A stretch of 64,000 nucleotides of DNA, taken from assembly GCA_963726995.1 (NCBI GenBank), contig CAVSEP010000004.1, positions 706,048 through 770,047 on the forward strand, given 5' to 3'. The translations under genes were made by a program, and so were the position numbers. Shown here piece by piece: positions 54,165 through 62,472 of this stretch. The first letter of the stretch is position 1; each line of letters starts with the position of its first letter. The notes beneath the pieces were generated by a model that did not search any database, was not told the DNA's origin, and worked only from the letters and a program-made list of their open reading frames with translations. This DNA comes from DAIDKA01 sp963726995. Its GTDB lineage: Bacteria; Pseudomonadota; Gammaproteobacteria; Steroidobacterales; Steroidobacteraceae.

Positions 54165-55823
54165 TCAGGCGCCGCCGTGATAGCCGCCCTGGAAGGTCGA
54201 ATAGACCTTGTCCTGCGTGGTGATGAATTCCAGCAGCGCGGGCCGGCCCTCGCGAGTCGCCGCAATGCCGTTGCGCAGCGCCTGCGCGATCTGCCCCGGC
54301 TCGGTCACGCGCTCCCCGTAGCCTCCCAGGGCCCGGGCGAATTCGCTGTAATTGCCCGAAATGTCGGTGGAGCGGAACTTCTCCTTCGAGACCGCCATGA
54401 CCTTGAATTCCATGGCCATCGAGAAGTTGTTGAACAGGATGGAGAGGATCGGGATGTCGCTGCGCACGCAGGTCTCGAAGTCCATGCCCGTCATGCCGAT
54501 GGCCGCATCACCCCAGAAATTCACGCACAGCTTGTCGGGACGCGCGACCTTGGCGCCCATGGCGAGCGCCAGGCCGTACCCCAGGTGGGTGGACTTGCCC
54601 CAGCCGATGTACGAGAGCGGCGTGACCGATTTCCAGAACGGGGAGAGCTCATCGCGCGGACTGCCCGCGTCGTGGGTGACGATGGTATTGGCCACATCGG
54701 TCATGTGCAGGAAATCCCAGATGACCCGGTACGGCTGCAGGGGCTTCTCCTGGCTCGTCAGCCGCGGCAGCCACTCCTTCCACCAGGGCTCATTCAGCTC
54801 CTTGATGCGGGCCTGTACCTGGGGCGTGAGGCCGCGCGGTTTCTTCAGCCGATCCTTGAGCGCCTCATGCAGCATTCCCAGCGCGAGTTTCGAATCTCCC
54901 ACCAGCGGATGATCCGTGGGAATGTTCTTGTCGATGTCCATCGGCTCATTGGTGTTGTGGATGAACGTCTTGCCCCGGGTGGGAAACTTGATGCCGAAGT
55001 TGGTGGCCGAAAAACTGGCGCCGGCGCCAAACACCAGGTCCGACTCCTCCACATAGGCGGCCACCGCCCGCGGCATGGCCACGCCGCCGGATCCCAGCGA
55101 CAGCGCGTGCGTTTCCGGAAACGCGCTCTTGCCTTCAAGGCTGGTAGTCACCGGCGCTTCCAGCAGCTCGGCGACGGCCTTGAGTTCATCCCAGGCCTTG
55201 GCGTAGTGCACGCCCTGCCCCGCATAGATCAGTGGATTTTTGGCCTTGATCATGGCCGCGGCGGCCGCATCGATGGCGCGCGGATCCGGGGCCGACAATG
55301 CCCGGCGGTGCGGCGTGTATTCGATCTCGCCCGGCACTTCCACATTCCACAGGTCGGTCGGAATCTCGATCAGCACGGGACCCGGGCGGCCGTTGCGCGC
55401 AAAGCTGAATGCGCGGCGCAGCGCCGGCACCAGCTGCTCGGGCGTATTGACCGTCTCGGCATGCTTGGTGACATGCTGGAAGTTGAGCACGGCATTGAAA
55501 TTGGGCTTGGAGAAGGCGATGTTGCGCGGGTAGGCGCCCGGAATGACCACCATGGGCACCGCCTCGGACCAGGCCTGGGCCACCGCACCGAAGGCATTCT
55601 CGATGCCGGGGCCTACCTGGCAGCAGAACACGCCCACCTTGTCGCCGGAGGTCATGCGGCTCATGGCATCGGCCATGTGCACGCCGACGCGTTCCTGGCG
55701 CACGACGATGGGACGAATGTTGGCAGCTGCCGCAGATTCCGTCAGGGGATTGAGTGGATAGGTAAAGAGGACATCCACGCCTTCGCGCTTGAGGATTTCT
55801 GCGGTGACCTGGGCAACATTCAT
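54165..55823 (-). CDS. Thiamine-diphosphate-dependent enzyme, acetolactate-synthase-like
   Basis: A 552-residue enzyme with the three-domain POX/ALS layout. The catalytic Glu lies in VVRQERVGVHMADAMSRM (about residue 50). The central domain follows GPVLIEIPTDLWNVE, and the C-terminal cofactor site reads NFWGDAAIGMTGMDFETCVR...LFNN, with GDA where many relatives have GDG. It is not a clear acetolactate synthase or glyoxylate carboligase, and the substrate is unknown. Start ATG at 55823; the longer reading crosses the malate synthase promoter. It is divergent from aceB and followed by an MFS gene. Confidence 0.85.
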   Translation of the reverse strand: MNVAQVTAEILKREGVDVLFTYPLNPLTESAAAANIRPIVVRQERVGVHMADAMSRMTSGDKVGVFCCQVGPGIENAFGAVAQAWSEAVPMVVIPGAYPRNIAFSKPNFNAVLNFQHVTKHAETVNTPEQLVPALRRAFSFARNGRPGPVLIEIPTDLWNVEVPGEIEYTPHRRALSAPDPRAIDAAAAAMIKAKNPLIYAGQGVHYAKAWDELKAVAELLEAPVTTSLEGKSAFPETHALSLGSGGVAMPRAVAAYVEESDLVFGAGASFSATNFGIKFPTRGKTFIHNTNEPMDIDKNIPTDHPLVGDSKLALGMLHEALKDRLKKPRGLTPQVQARIKELNEPWWKEWLPRLTSQEKPLQPYRVIWDFLHMTDVANTIVTHDAGSPRDELSPFWKSVTPLSYIGWGKSTHLGYGLALAMGAKVARPDKLCVNFWGDAAIGMTGMDFETCVRSDIPILSILFNNFSMAMEFKVMAVSKEKFRSTDISGNYSEFARALGGYGERVTEPGQIAQALRNGIAATREGRPALLEFITTQDKVYSTFQGGYHGGA

Positions 55824-55970
55824 CGATAAGGATCCGAAGGGAAAAAGAGCCGGCATAAATACCTGTTCCGGACGGCAAACACAATCCGGATCGGAACGTG
55901 TCAGGCTTGCGGGCGCGGCTTGCCGCGGGTCGGCCGCCGGGCCCGGATGAGCCCCGGCCCAGGCCGCAGT

Positions 55971-55979
55971 TGCTATAAT
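55971..55979 (+). promoter_or_regulatory. Extended -10 promoter of aceB
   Basis: TGCTATAAT at 55971-55979 is a perfect extended -10 element. Transcription would start near 55986, about 21 bases before the aceB ATG. No convincing -35 box is seen, which extended -10 promoters do not need. Confidence 0.65.
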
Positions 55980-56006
55980 TATCGATCCTGAACCTCGACG
56001 AAGATT

Positions 56007-57641
56007 ATGTCCACCGCCGACCCTTCCCAGTCCAGCACCCCGTCCATCGCGGCCCCTGCGGGCGTCATCGTGCGCGGTGACCTGGAGCCCCGTTTCGCTG
56101 AAATTCTCACCCCCGAGGCGCTCGCTTTCGTCGCCGCCCTGCACCGCAGGTTCAATGCCCGCCGCGTGGAACTGCTGCAGGCCCGCCGCGCCCGGCAGGC
56201 GCGGCTGTCGGCCGGCGAGCTGCCGGATTTCCTGCCCGAAACCCGCCACATTCGTACGGGCGACTGGCGCGTGGCCCCGATTCCGGCTGATCTACTCGAC
56301 CGCCGCGTGGAAATCACCGGCCCGGTCGATCGCAAGATGATCATCAATGCCCTCAATTCCGGCGCCAACGTGTTCATGGCGGACTTCGAGGACGCGAATT
56401 CCCCGACCTGGCACAACAATCTGGAGGGTCAGGTCAACCTCGCCGACCGCTGGCAGCGCAGCATCGACTTCAAGGATGCGGCGACCGGCAAGCAGTACTC
56501 ACTGAGCCCCACTCCCGCGGTGCTGATGGTCCGTCCCCGCGGCTGGCACCTGATGGAGCCGGGCGTGACGGTGGACGGTGAGGTGGTGGCCGGCGGCCTG
56601 TTTGATTTCGGGCTGTACTTCTTCCACAACGTGCGGGCGCAGCTGGCCAAGGGCACCGGGCCCTATTTCTACCTGCCCAAGCTCGAGAGCCATCTGGAGG
56701 CGCGGCTGTGGAATGACGTGTTCGTGTTCGCCCAGGCGCAGCTGGGTATCGCCCCCGGCACCATCAAGGTCACGGTGCTCATCGAGACCTTGCCGGCCGC
56801 CTTCGAGATGGACGAAATCCTCTACGAACTGCGCGACCACATGGCGGGACTGAACTGTGGTCGCTGGGACTACATGTTTTCCTTCATCAAGAAGCTGCGC
56901 GCCAATCCCGCCTATGTGCTGCCCGATCGCTCCCAGGTGGTGATGGGCAAGGCCTTCCTGCGCGCCTACTCCCTGCTGCTGATCAAGACCTGCCACCGCC
57001 GCGGCGCCTTCGCCATGGGCGGCATGGCCGCGCAGATTCCCAATCGCAAGGATCCGCAGGCCAACGAAGCGGCGCTGTTGCGGGTGCGGGCCGACAAGGA
57101 GCGCGAGGCCGGCGATGGCCATGACGGCACCTGGGTGGCGCATCCGGACCTGGTGCCGGTCGCGCGCGAGGTGTTCGATCGCCTCATGCCCCAGGCCAAC
57201 CAGCTCTCACGCCTGCGCGAGGACGTGAATATCAGCGCGGCGCAGCTGCTGGAGGTGCACTCCGGCACCAAGACCGAGGGCGGCCTGCGGGAAAACATCC
57301 GCGTCGGCGTGCAGTACATCGAAGCGTGGCTGCGCGGCAAGGGCGCGGTGCCCCTGTATAACTTGATGGAAGATGCGGCGACGGCGGAAATCAGCCGCGC
57401 GCAGGTGTGGCAGTGGATTCATTACGGCATCACCCTCGAGGGCGGCACCGTGGCGACCCCCGAGCTGCTCAATCGGCTCATGGCCGAGGAGATGGAGCGG
57501 GTGCGCAAGGAAGTGGGCGCCGCGGCCTATGACGGCGGGCGCTTCACCCAGGCCGTACAGCTGTTCCGCGATCTGTCCCTGGCGGACGACTTCGAGGACT
57601 TCCTGACCGTGCCGGCCATGGGACTACTGCGCCCTCATTGA
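56007..57641 (+). CDS. aceB: Malate synthase A
   Basis: A 544-residue enzyme of the glyoxylate shunt that condenses glyoxylate with acetyl-CoA to malate. Signatures are GANVFMADFEDANSPTW, YFYLPKLESHLEARLW, VLIETLPAAFEMDEILYEL and LNCGRWDYMFSFIKKL. The C-terminal helical plug has the catalytic Asp in YNLMEDAATAEISRAQVWQW. Length is that of the A isoform. No isocitrate lyase gene is in the window. The end overlaps the convergent unknown gene by 7 bases. Confidence 0.96.
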   Translation: MSTADPSQSSTPSIAAPAGVIVRGDLEPRFAEILTPEALAFVAALHRRFNARRVELLQARRARQARLSAGELPDFLPETRHIRTGDWRVAPIPADLLDRRVEITGPVDRKMIINALNSGANVFMADFEDANSPTWHNNLEGQVNLADRWQRSIDFKDAATGKQYSLSPTPAVLMVRPRGWHLMEPGVTVDGEVVAGGLFDFGLYFFHNVRAQLAKGTGPYFYLPKLESHLEARLWNDVFVFAQAQLGIAPGTIKVTVLIETLPAAFEMDEILYELRDHMAGLNCGRWDYMFSFIKKLRANPAYVLPDRSQVVMGKAFLRAYSLLLIKTCHRRGAFAMGGMAAQIPNRKDPQANEAALLRVRADKEREAGDGHDGTWVAHPDLVPVAREVFDRLMPQANQLSRLREDVNISAAQLLEVHSGTKTEGGLRENIRVGVQYIEAWLRGKGAVPLYNLMEDAATAEISRAQVWQWIHYGITLEGGTVATPELLNRLMAEEMERVRKEVGAAAYDGGRFTQAVQLFRDLSLADDFEDFLTVPAMGLLRPH

Positions 57642-58225
57642 ATGCGGGTGACGCGCACCCAGTTCTTGGCACCCGTCTCGGCAGTCGACATGCGGTATTC
57701 CCCGGCCAGCAGGCCTTTCTCGACGCGAACCTCGTAGCCGGCGCGGAAGAACATGGTGATCTGGGTGCCGTCCTGCAGCCAGATCTGGCCATTGGCCAGC
57801 ACGATGAGCCAAAGCTTCGGGCGTACCTGGCGAATCGATGCAATGCTCGACACCAGGACTTTGTCCGGCTTATCCACCTTCTCCCGTGCGGCGGGGGGCA
57901 GAGTGTCTGCTCCGAATTTCTGCTCGGCGCTCGGCGCTGGCGCGGTCGTTGCGCCTGCAGGGGCCGGACCGACTGTGGCCGCTGCAACTTCGGACTTAGG
58001 TGAAGTACCAACGGCTGCCGGCGGTGGCGGCGCTGGGGCTGGGGCTGGGGCTGCCACGATGGCCCCCATCGCCGCCATCTGCGTGTCGTAACAGCGCAGC
58101 CGCTCGCCCGGATCTGCCATCCGGGTACATGCGAGCAGATTTGCCGATGGCGTCTGCGCGCTGGCGCTGTGGCCGGCGGGGAGCAAGCAGCAGGCCAGAG
58201 CGATCAGTACGGGTGCGTGCTTCAT
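57635..58225 (-). CDS. Exported protein of unknown function
   Basis: A 196-residue protein with a signal peptide (cut near ASA). A short Cys-containing segment LLACTRMADPGERLRCYDTQ is similar to the VasI/type VI-associated N-terminal pattern but probably generic. An Ala/Pro linker follows (about residues 50-95), and then a small beta domain, QVRPKLWLIVLANGQIWLQD. That last part resembles the C-terminal domains of other proteobacterial exported proteins. No type VI genes are nearby. Function unknown. Confidence 0.75.
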   Translation of the reverse strand: MKHAPVLIALACCLLPAGHSASAQTPSANLLACTRMADPGERLRCYDTQMAAMGAIVAAPAPAPAPPPPAAVGTSPKSEVAAATVGPAPAGATTAPAPSAEQKFGADTLPPAAREKVDKPDKVLVSSIASIRQVRPKLWLIVLANGQIWLQDGTQITMFFRAGYEVRVEKGLLAGEYRMSTAETGAKNWVRVTRIQ

Positions 58226-58256
58226 GGCGCCCATTATAGGTTTGAAGGCTGCCTGC

Positions 58257-59856
58257 GAACTGCGGCGGGCAAAAAAAAGCGGCGGACCCGAAGGCCCGCC
58301 GCCATTAGCTACACAGTCTTACGTTTGTTTAGAACTGGGCTTTGGCTCCCAGGAAGAAGGTGCGTCCATACACATCGTAGAAGCCGGCATTGGTCGTGCC
58401 TGCTCCATCGCTCGGATACACGTAGGACACCGGGTTCTGGCAACCCGCCTTCGCCGCAGCCGCACTGCAATAGCCGTTCAGGTTGGTGCCCACCGGGTAG
58501 CCCCTGGTCGCACCGGTGATGGCCGGCTGCTTGTCCAGGAGGTTATTGATGCCGGCCCGCAACGAGAGGGTCTTGTTGATGGTCCAGGAGGCCGACAGGT
58601 CAAACGCATTCCAGGCCGGAGCCGCGACGGTGTTTTCCGGAACGTAGCTCAGCAACGTGCCCGGTCCACCGGCGGCGACCCGGGTATCGTTCGCAATGAT
58701 CGCCTGCTGGGCAGCATGCGCGATGGTGTTGACCGAGGGCAGGAACCTCCAGCGCAGGTTGACACCGAACGAGGGCATCACATAGCCGATGCTCAGGTTC
58801 AGGCGGTAGCCGTACGCACCGCCGTTGGTGCCGGCCAGGGCCGGGCCCGCCGAGTCCTTCCAGTCGGTGGTCACATCGAAGCTACCCGGGGAGTTCTTCG
58901 TGCGGTAGTAGCTCAGGAAGGTGTCCTGCGAGTTGAGGGAGATGGCGCCCGGGATGCTCTTCAAGCCCAGGTCCGACAGCTGCGCTATCCAGTTCAACTC
59001 CACATCGATGCCGGCCGTGCCGATATTGGCCTGGTTCGCGTACGACAGCAGGGTCGTGGCGCCATTGCCACTGCCCGCCAACCGGCCCACGTTCTGACAC
59101 GCCGGCGTCGCCGCCTGCGCTGCCGCCTGTGCGGCGGTGGTGACGATGTTGGTGCCGTAGCAGGCGTAGTTGGCGTTGTCCGGATCACCCAGTTCGATGG
59201 CGTTCTGGATGTTGACCTGCCACCAGTCAATCGATCCGGAGAAGCCCGCCAGCCACGGATTATCCGACAGCTGCGCGAACACGATGCCCGCCGTCCAGGT
59301 GTTGGCCGTCTCGGACTTCAGGCTCGGAGTGCCCTGCTCGTTGAGCCAGGCAAACCCGCCGCCGCCCTGGGACTGGGCATTGGTCTGGTAGTAGTTGACA
59401 TAGCCCGGGGAGCCCACGCCGCCCATCTGCGCCGTGCAGATGAGGTAGGTGCTCAGCGCGCCCGCCGCGGTCTGACCGGAGGCGATCACGGGTGCAGGCT
59501 TCTTGGCATCCGGCGGAGCCGTGTCGGCAGCGCCGGCACCGGCACCGAAGGGCGCCGTGGAACGCAGCGAGCACGGATCACCGAACGCTGCGCCAAAGCC
59601 GAAGTACTCCTGCTCACCCAGGTACAGCTCGCCCAGGTTCGGAGCACGCGTGGCGCGGTTGTAGCCGCCGCGGATACGCAGCGAATTGGTCAGCTGCGCG
59701 TCCACATTGATCTTGAAGGTCGTGGCGTTCGGCGTGTTGCTGTAGTTCGAGTAGCGGCCGCCGATGTCCAGGTTCAGTTTCTTCAGGAACTTCAGATCGT
59801 TCACGACGGGGATGAAGAACTCCGCATACCCGTCCTTGGCAGCGATCTCGCCTTGC
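58257..59856. repeat. Direct repeat, copy A (TBDR 3' part and terminator)
   Basis: About 1,600 bases match 62401-64000 at an offset of 4,144 bases. I count about ten differences, all between roughly 58433 and 58797; the rest looks identical. The left border lies in GAAC just before the terminator. The right end is set only by the window edge for copy B. It is the product of receptor-gene duplication, not an insertion sequence. Confidence 0.92.
58271..58302 (-). terminator. Rho-independent terminator of the first TonB receptor
   Basis: Read on minus, GCGGCGGGCC and GGTCCGCCGC pair around a TTCG tetraloop and are followed by eight T. It lies 26 bases after the receptor stop. An identical copy follows the second receptor gene. 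Confidence 0.93.
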
Positions 59857-62027
59857 TGCAGCGTGCCCAGCGGGTACAGACCGACGGTCTGATCCAGGAA
59901 GGAGTTGGTCGCCTGCAGGTTATCCGGGGTGAACTGGCCGGCATCCCGGCGGTACTGATAACCGAAGGCAGCGCTCACATCACCGGCCGGCAGCTTGAAC
60001 AGCGTGCCCTGGAAGTTCGCCTCCACGATGTCCTGCTGCATCGCCGTCAGGGTCTGCAGCGTGGAATTGACGGCGTTGAAGCAATCCGCGGAAGGGGCGA
60101 CATCCCCGGTGAAGAGCGAATTGTAGAAGCCGCTGGTGCACTTGGTCGGCACCGAGGTGCCGAAGTTCGGGTTGCTGTTGTTGGCGTTGCCCTGGAAGCT
60201 CTGGCCCCGGCCGTAATCGGGTGAGTCAAGCACCGCACCGAGGCGCTGCAGGGACTCGTTGCCGTAGCCACCTTCATAGTCCAGCGACTGGCCGCGCGAG
60301 TAGTACACATCCCCGGTCCAGTCACTGATCATCAGCGGGAACCTGAAGCCCGTCTCGATCTGGAAGGTCTGCGAGGTGTCAATCGTGGTGCGCGCCGGCA
60401 GCGCGTTATACGGAATCCACCACGGCGCCCAGGAGCTCGGCGCAGCCGTGCACAAACTGGCGGCGATCGAGTTGTTGCAGGAAACCGGACCGCCCGTGGC
60501 GATCCCCCCGCCCACTGGAAAACCGGATAGGAAGACGCTGCGCGAATCAAGCATCAGCGCGAACTGCCACGGCACCGGGTGCTGCGCGCCCGGCTTGCCG
60601 GTGCCGATGAAGCCCGGATTCCAGTTCGGATTGGTGCTGGTCGGGTTCGCGATGAAGGAGTCGTAGATCGCCTGCACCGCCGCCTGGGACGTGGCCGGCG
60701 TAACCGCCGAGGGCAGGATGGGGCTGTCCGTGGCCGGGTTGTACGGAATCTGCGGATTCCAGCCGTAGATGATGCTGGGCGGCGCCGACAGCCGGGTGGC
60801 GGTCAGACTCTCGGCAAAGCGCGCATTGGTATAGAACTGCACCTTGTCCGTGATATCGAAGACGCCGTTGGCGAAGAACGAGTAGCGCGTCTGCGGCGAG
60901 CTCAAGGACGCATCCACATCATTGTGCCGCCAGGACTGAACCACACCCGGCGGGGTCGCGGTGGCGCTGTTCGCCACGGCCGGGTCATACCCGTTCTGCA
61001 GCCCGTAGCCATTGCCCGAGGTCGGGCCCTTGTAGCCGCTGGTGGCCACCGGACCGTTGTTGGTGAAAAGCGAGCCGTCGGGGTTGAAATTGATTATCTG
61101 AAATATGGGGGATCCGCCAAAGCTATAGGGCGAACCACCGGCGGCGATGCGGTTGGCGAAAATCACATTTTCCGCAGCAAAGCTTGGGGTGGCGCCTTCA
61201 GTGAAAAAGCCCGCCGTGCCCTCAGTGGCGAAGAAGCTGTTGGTCGCCGAGGTGTTCGGGTCGTTCCAGGAACTGGAGAAGAACCGGTGGTTCTTCTGGT
61301 ACGCCTCGTCGCGGTTGTAGTACTCCAGGCCCATGACGATGTTGCCGCGACCGTCGGCGATCTTCGATCCCATCAGTGCCGACACGCGCGTCTCGTTGCT
61401 GTCACCGGCCTGCGTGATGCCATCCTGGATGTCGATCTGCGCGCCTTCGTAGTTCTTCTTCATGATGAAGTTGGTGACGCCGCCGATGGCATCCGCGCCG
61501 TATACGGCCGAGGCACCACCGGTGATGATCTCCACGCGGTCGATCATCGCACCGGGAATACTGTTGATGTCCGTCACCATCAGCGCGTTCACCGGGGTCG
61601 TGCGGTGTCCGTCGATCAGCACCAGGCTGCGGTTCGGGCCAAAGCCGCGCAGCGAGATGGTGGAAATACCAACCGTGTTGACGGCCGAGGGCTGCACGTC
61701 AGAGTTCTCGGTCGTCGGGGTCTGCGCCGGGTTGTAGTTCGGCAGCTGGTTGAGGAAGGACTCCAGGTTCAATCCGGCGCGCTGCTCGAGTTGCTCGGAA
61801 TCAATCGTGATCAGTGGGCTGGATGAGGCCAGATCCTTGCGCTTGATGCGCGAACCGGTAACCGTCACTTCCTGCAGCTGTGCGGAATCATCGCTCGCTG
61901 GCTTGTTGACCGATGTGTCGGCGTCGGCCGCTCGCACCTGTGGCGCCGAAGCAATGACCGCGACCGTACCCAGTGCAATCGCCACGGCGATGCGCACGGC
62001 ATATGACCCATGATTCTTGGCAGACAT
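58329..62027 (-). CDS. TonB-dependent outer-membrane receptor (complete copy)
   Basis: A 1,232-residue receptor. It has a signal peptide (cut near VRA), a short TonB-box-like region before LQEVTVTGSRIKRKDLASSS, and a plug domain (residues about 50-180, ending SIPGAMIDRVEIITGGASAVY). A large beta-barrel follows with many Asn/Gly/Pro-rich outer loops, ending in GRTFFLGAKAQF with the terminal Phe typical of outer-membrane barrels. It imports an unknown substrate using the TonB system encoded at the left end. Start ATG at 62027 after AGGGGG. Its 3' part is duplicated in the next gene. Confidence 0.93.
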   Translation of the reverse strand: MSAKNHGSYAVRIAVAIALGTVAVIASAPQVRAADADTSVNKPASDDSAQLQEVTVTGSRIKRKDLASSSPLITIDSEQLEQRAGLNLESFLNQLPNYNPAQTPTTENSDVQPSAVNTVGISTISLRGFGPNRSLVLIDGHRTTPVNALMVTDINSIPGAMIDRVEIITGGASAVYGADAIGGVTNFIMKKNYEGAQIDIQDGITQAGDSNETRVSALMGSKIADGRGNIVMGLEYYNRDEAYQKNHRFFSSSWNDPNTSATNSFFATEGTAGFFTEGATPSFAAENVIFANRIAAGGSPYSFGGSPIFQIINFNPDGSLFTNNGPVATSGYKGPTSGNGYGLQNGYDPAVANSATATPPGVVQSWRHNDVDASLSSPQTRYSFFANGVFDITDKVQFYTNARFAESLTATRLSAPPSIIYGWNPQIPYNPATDSPILPSAVTPATSQAAVQAIYDSFIANPTSTNPNWNPGFIGTGKPGAQHPVPWQFALMLDSRSVFLSGFPVGGGIATGGPVSCNNSIAASLCTAAPSSWAPWWIPYNALPARTTIDTSQTFQIETGFRFPLMISDWTGDVYYSRGQSLDYEGGYGNESLQRLGAVLDSPDYGRGQSFQGNANNSNPNFGTSVPTKCTSGFYNSLFTGDVAPSADCFNAVNSTLQTLTAMQQDIVEANFQGTLFKLPAGDVSAAFGYQYRRDAGQFTPDNLQATNSFLDQTVGLYPLGTLQQGEIAAKDGYAEFFIPVVNDLKFLKKLNLDIGGRYSNYSNTPNATTFKINVDAQLTNSLRIRGGYNRATRAPNLGELYLGEQEYFGFGAAFGDPCSLRSTAPFGAGAGAADTAPPDAKKPAPVIASGQTAAGALSTYLICTAQMGGVGSPGYVNYYQTNAQSQGGGGFAWLNEQGTPSLKSETANTWTAGIVFAQLSDNPWLAGFSGSIDWWQVNIQNAIELGDPDNANYACYGTNIVTTAAQAAAQAATPACQNVGRLAGSGNGATTLLSYANQANIGTAGIDVELNWIAQLSDLGLKSIPGAISLNSQDTFLSYYRTKNSPGSFDVTTDWKDSAGPALAGTNGGAYGYRLNLSIGYVMPSFGVNLRWRFLPSVNTIAHAAQQAIIANDTRVAAGGPGTLLSYVPENTVAAPAWNAFDLSASWTINKTLSLRAGINNLLDKQPAITGATRGYPVGTNLNGYCSAAAAKAGCQNPVSYVYPSDGAGTTNAGFYDVYGRTFFLGAKAQF

Positions 62028-62400
62028 TTAGACCCCCTGAAGAGAGAACAAGACCCGTCTATGACGCTTTATTAACTGTCATGACCCCCAGAGCAGTCAT
62101 GACTTGTAAACTTCTGTTTTGGATTGTTACCGTATTTTCTGCAAATTGCAAAGTGTTGTAATTGCAACAAATGGTTCGGGACGCCGGGGGAAGCGCTGCG
62201 CCGAGCCTTGACCTGTCTACCACACAGGGGGTTTTAGCCCCCTTTCGAAATCAGCGCCTGGTGCCACGGCGGTGCCCGAAGCGCAGCAGCGCTGCGCAAC
62301 CCTTCAGTGGTGGCTTCGGACCCGGAGGCGATGATTTGTCAAAATCCGGCCCGAGGCGCCCATTATGCGCCGTGTTATCAAAGGCTTAATGGCGCACCGT
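62028..62400. other. 373-base intergenic region between the two TonB receptors
   Basis: No gene is seen. The part next to the receptor (62040-62170) is AT-rich and holds two palindromes listed separately. A hairpin AGGGGG/CCCCCT at 62226-62243 has only a weak T run. The rest up to the terminator of the second receptor is GC-rich with no recognisable feature. Confidence 0.6.
62140..62169 (-). promoter_or_regulatory. Paired palindromes upstream of the TonB receptor, possible operator
   Basis: TGCAAATTGCA (62140-62150) is a perfect palindrome around a central A. TGTTGTAATTGCAACA (62154-62169) is palindromic at all but one pair. They lie 113-142 bases before the receptor start in AT-rich DNA and share TTGCA/TGCAA half-sites. 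This is the layout of a regulator with two adjacent sites. Confidence 0.5.
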
Positions 62401-62414
62401 GAACTGCGGCGGGC

Positions 62415-62446
62415 AAAAAAAAGCGGCGGACCCGAAGGCCCGCCGC
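62415..62446 (-). terminator. Rho-independent terminator of the second TonB receptor
   Basis: The same hairpin with TTCG loop and eight T as at 58271-58302, 26 bases after the stop of the partial receptor gene. Confidence 0.92.
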
Positions 62447-62472
62447 CATTAGCTACACAGTCTTACGTTTGT

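Noticed and set aside
52379..54223. A 614-codon open frame opposite the MFS gene
   Set aside because: Low-complexity His/Arg/Gln composition and no domain; a shadow of the transporter.
54165..55823. The missing acetolactate synthase for the ilv pathway
   Set aside because: It is far from ilvC, lacks a regulatory-subunit gene beside it, and shows no clear acetolactate-synthase-specific match beyond the general ThDP fold.
57635..58225. Type VI secretion protein VasI
   Set aside because: Only a short Cys-containing segment is similar, and no type VI genes lie nearby.
58224..60224. A 666-codon open frame opposite the TonB receptor
   Set aside because: Antisense to a well-supported receptor and repeated only because the receptor is duplicated.
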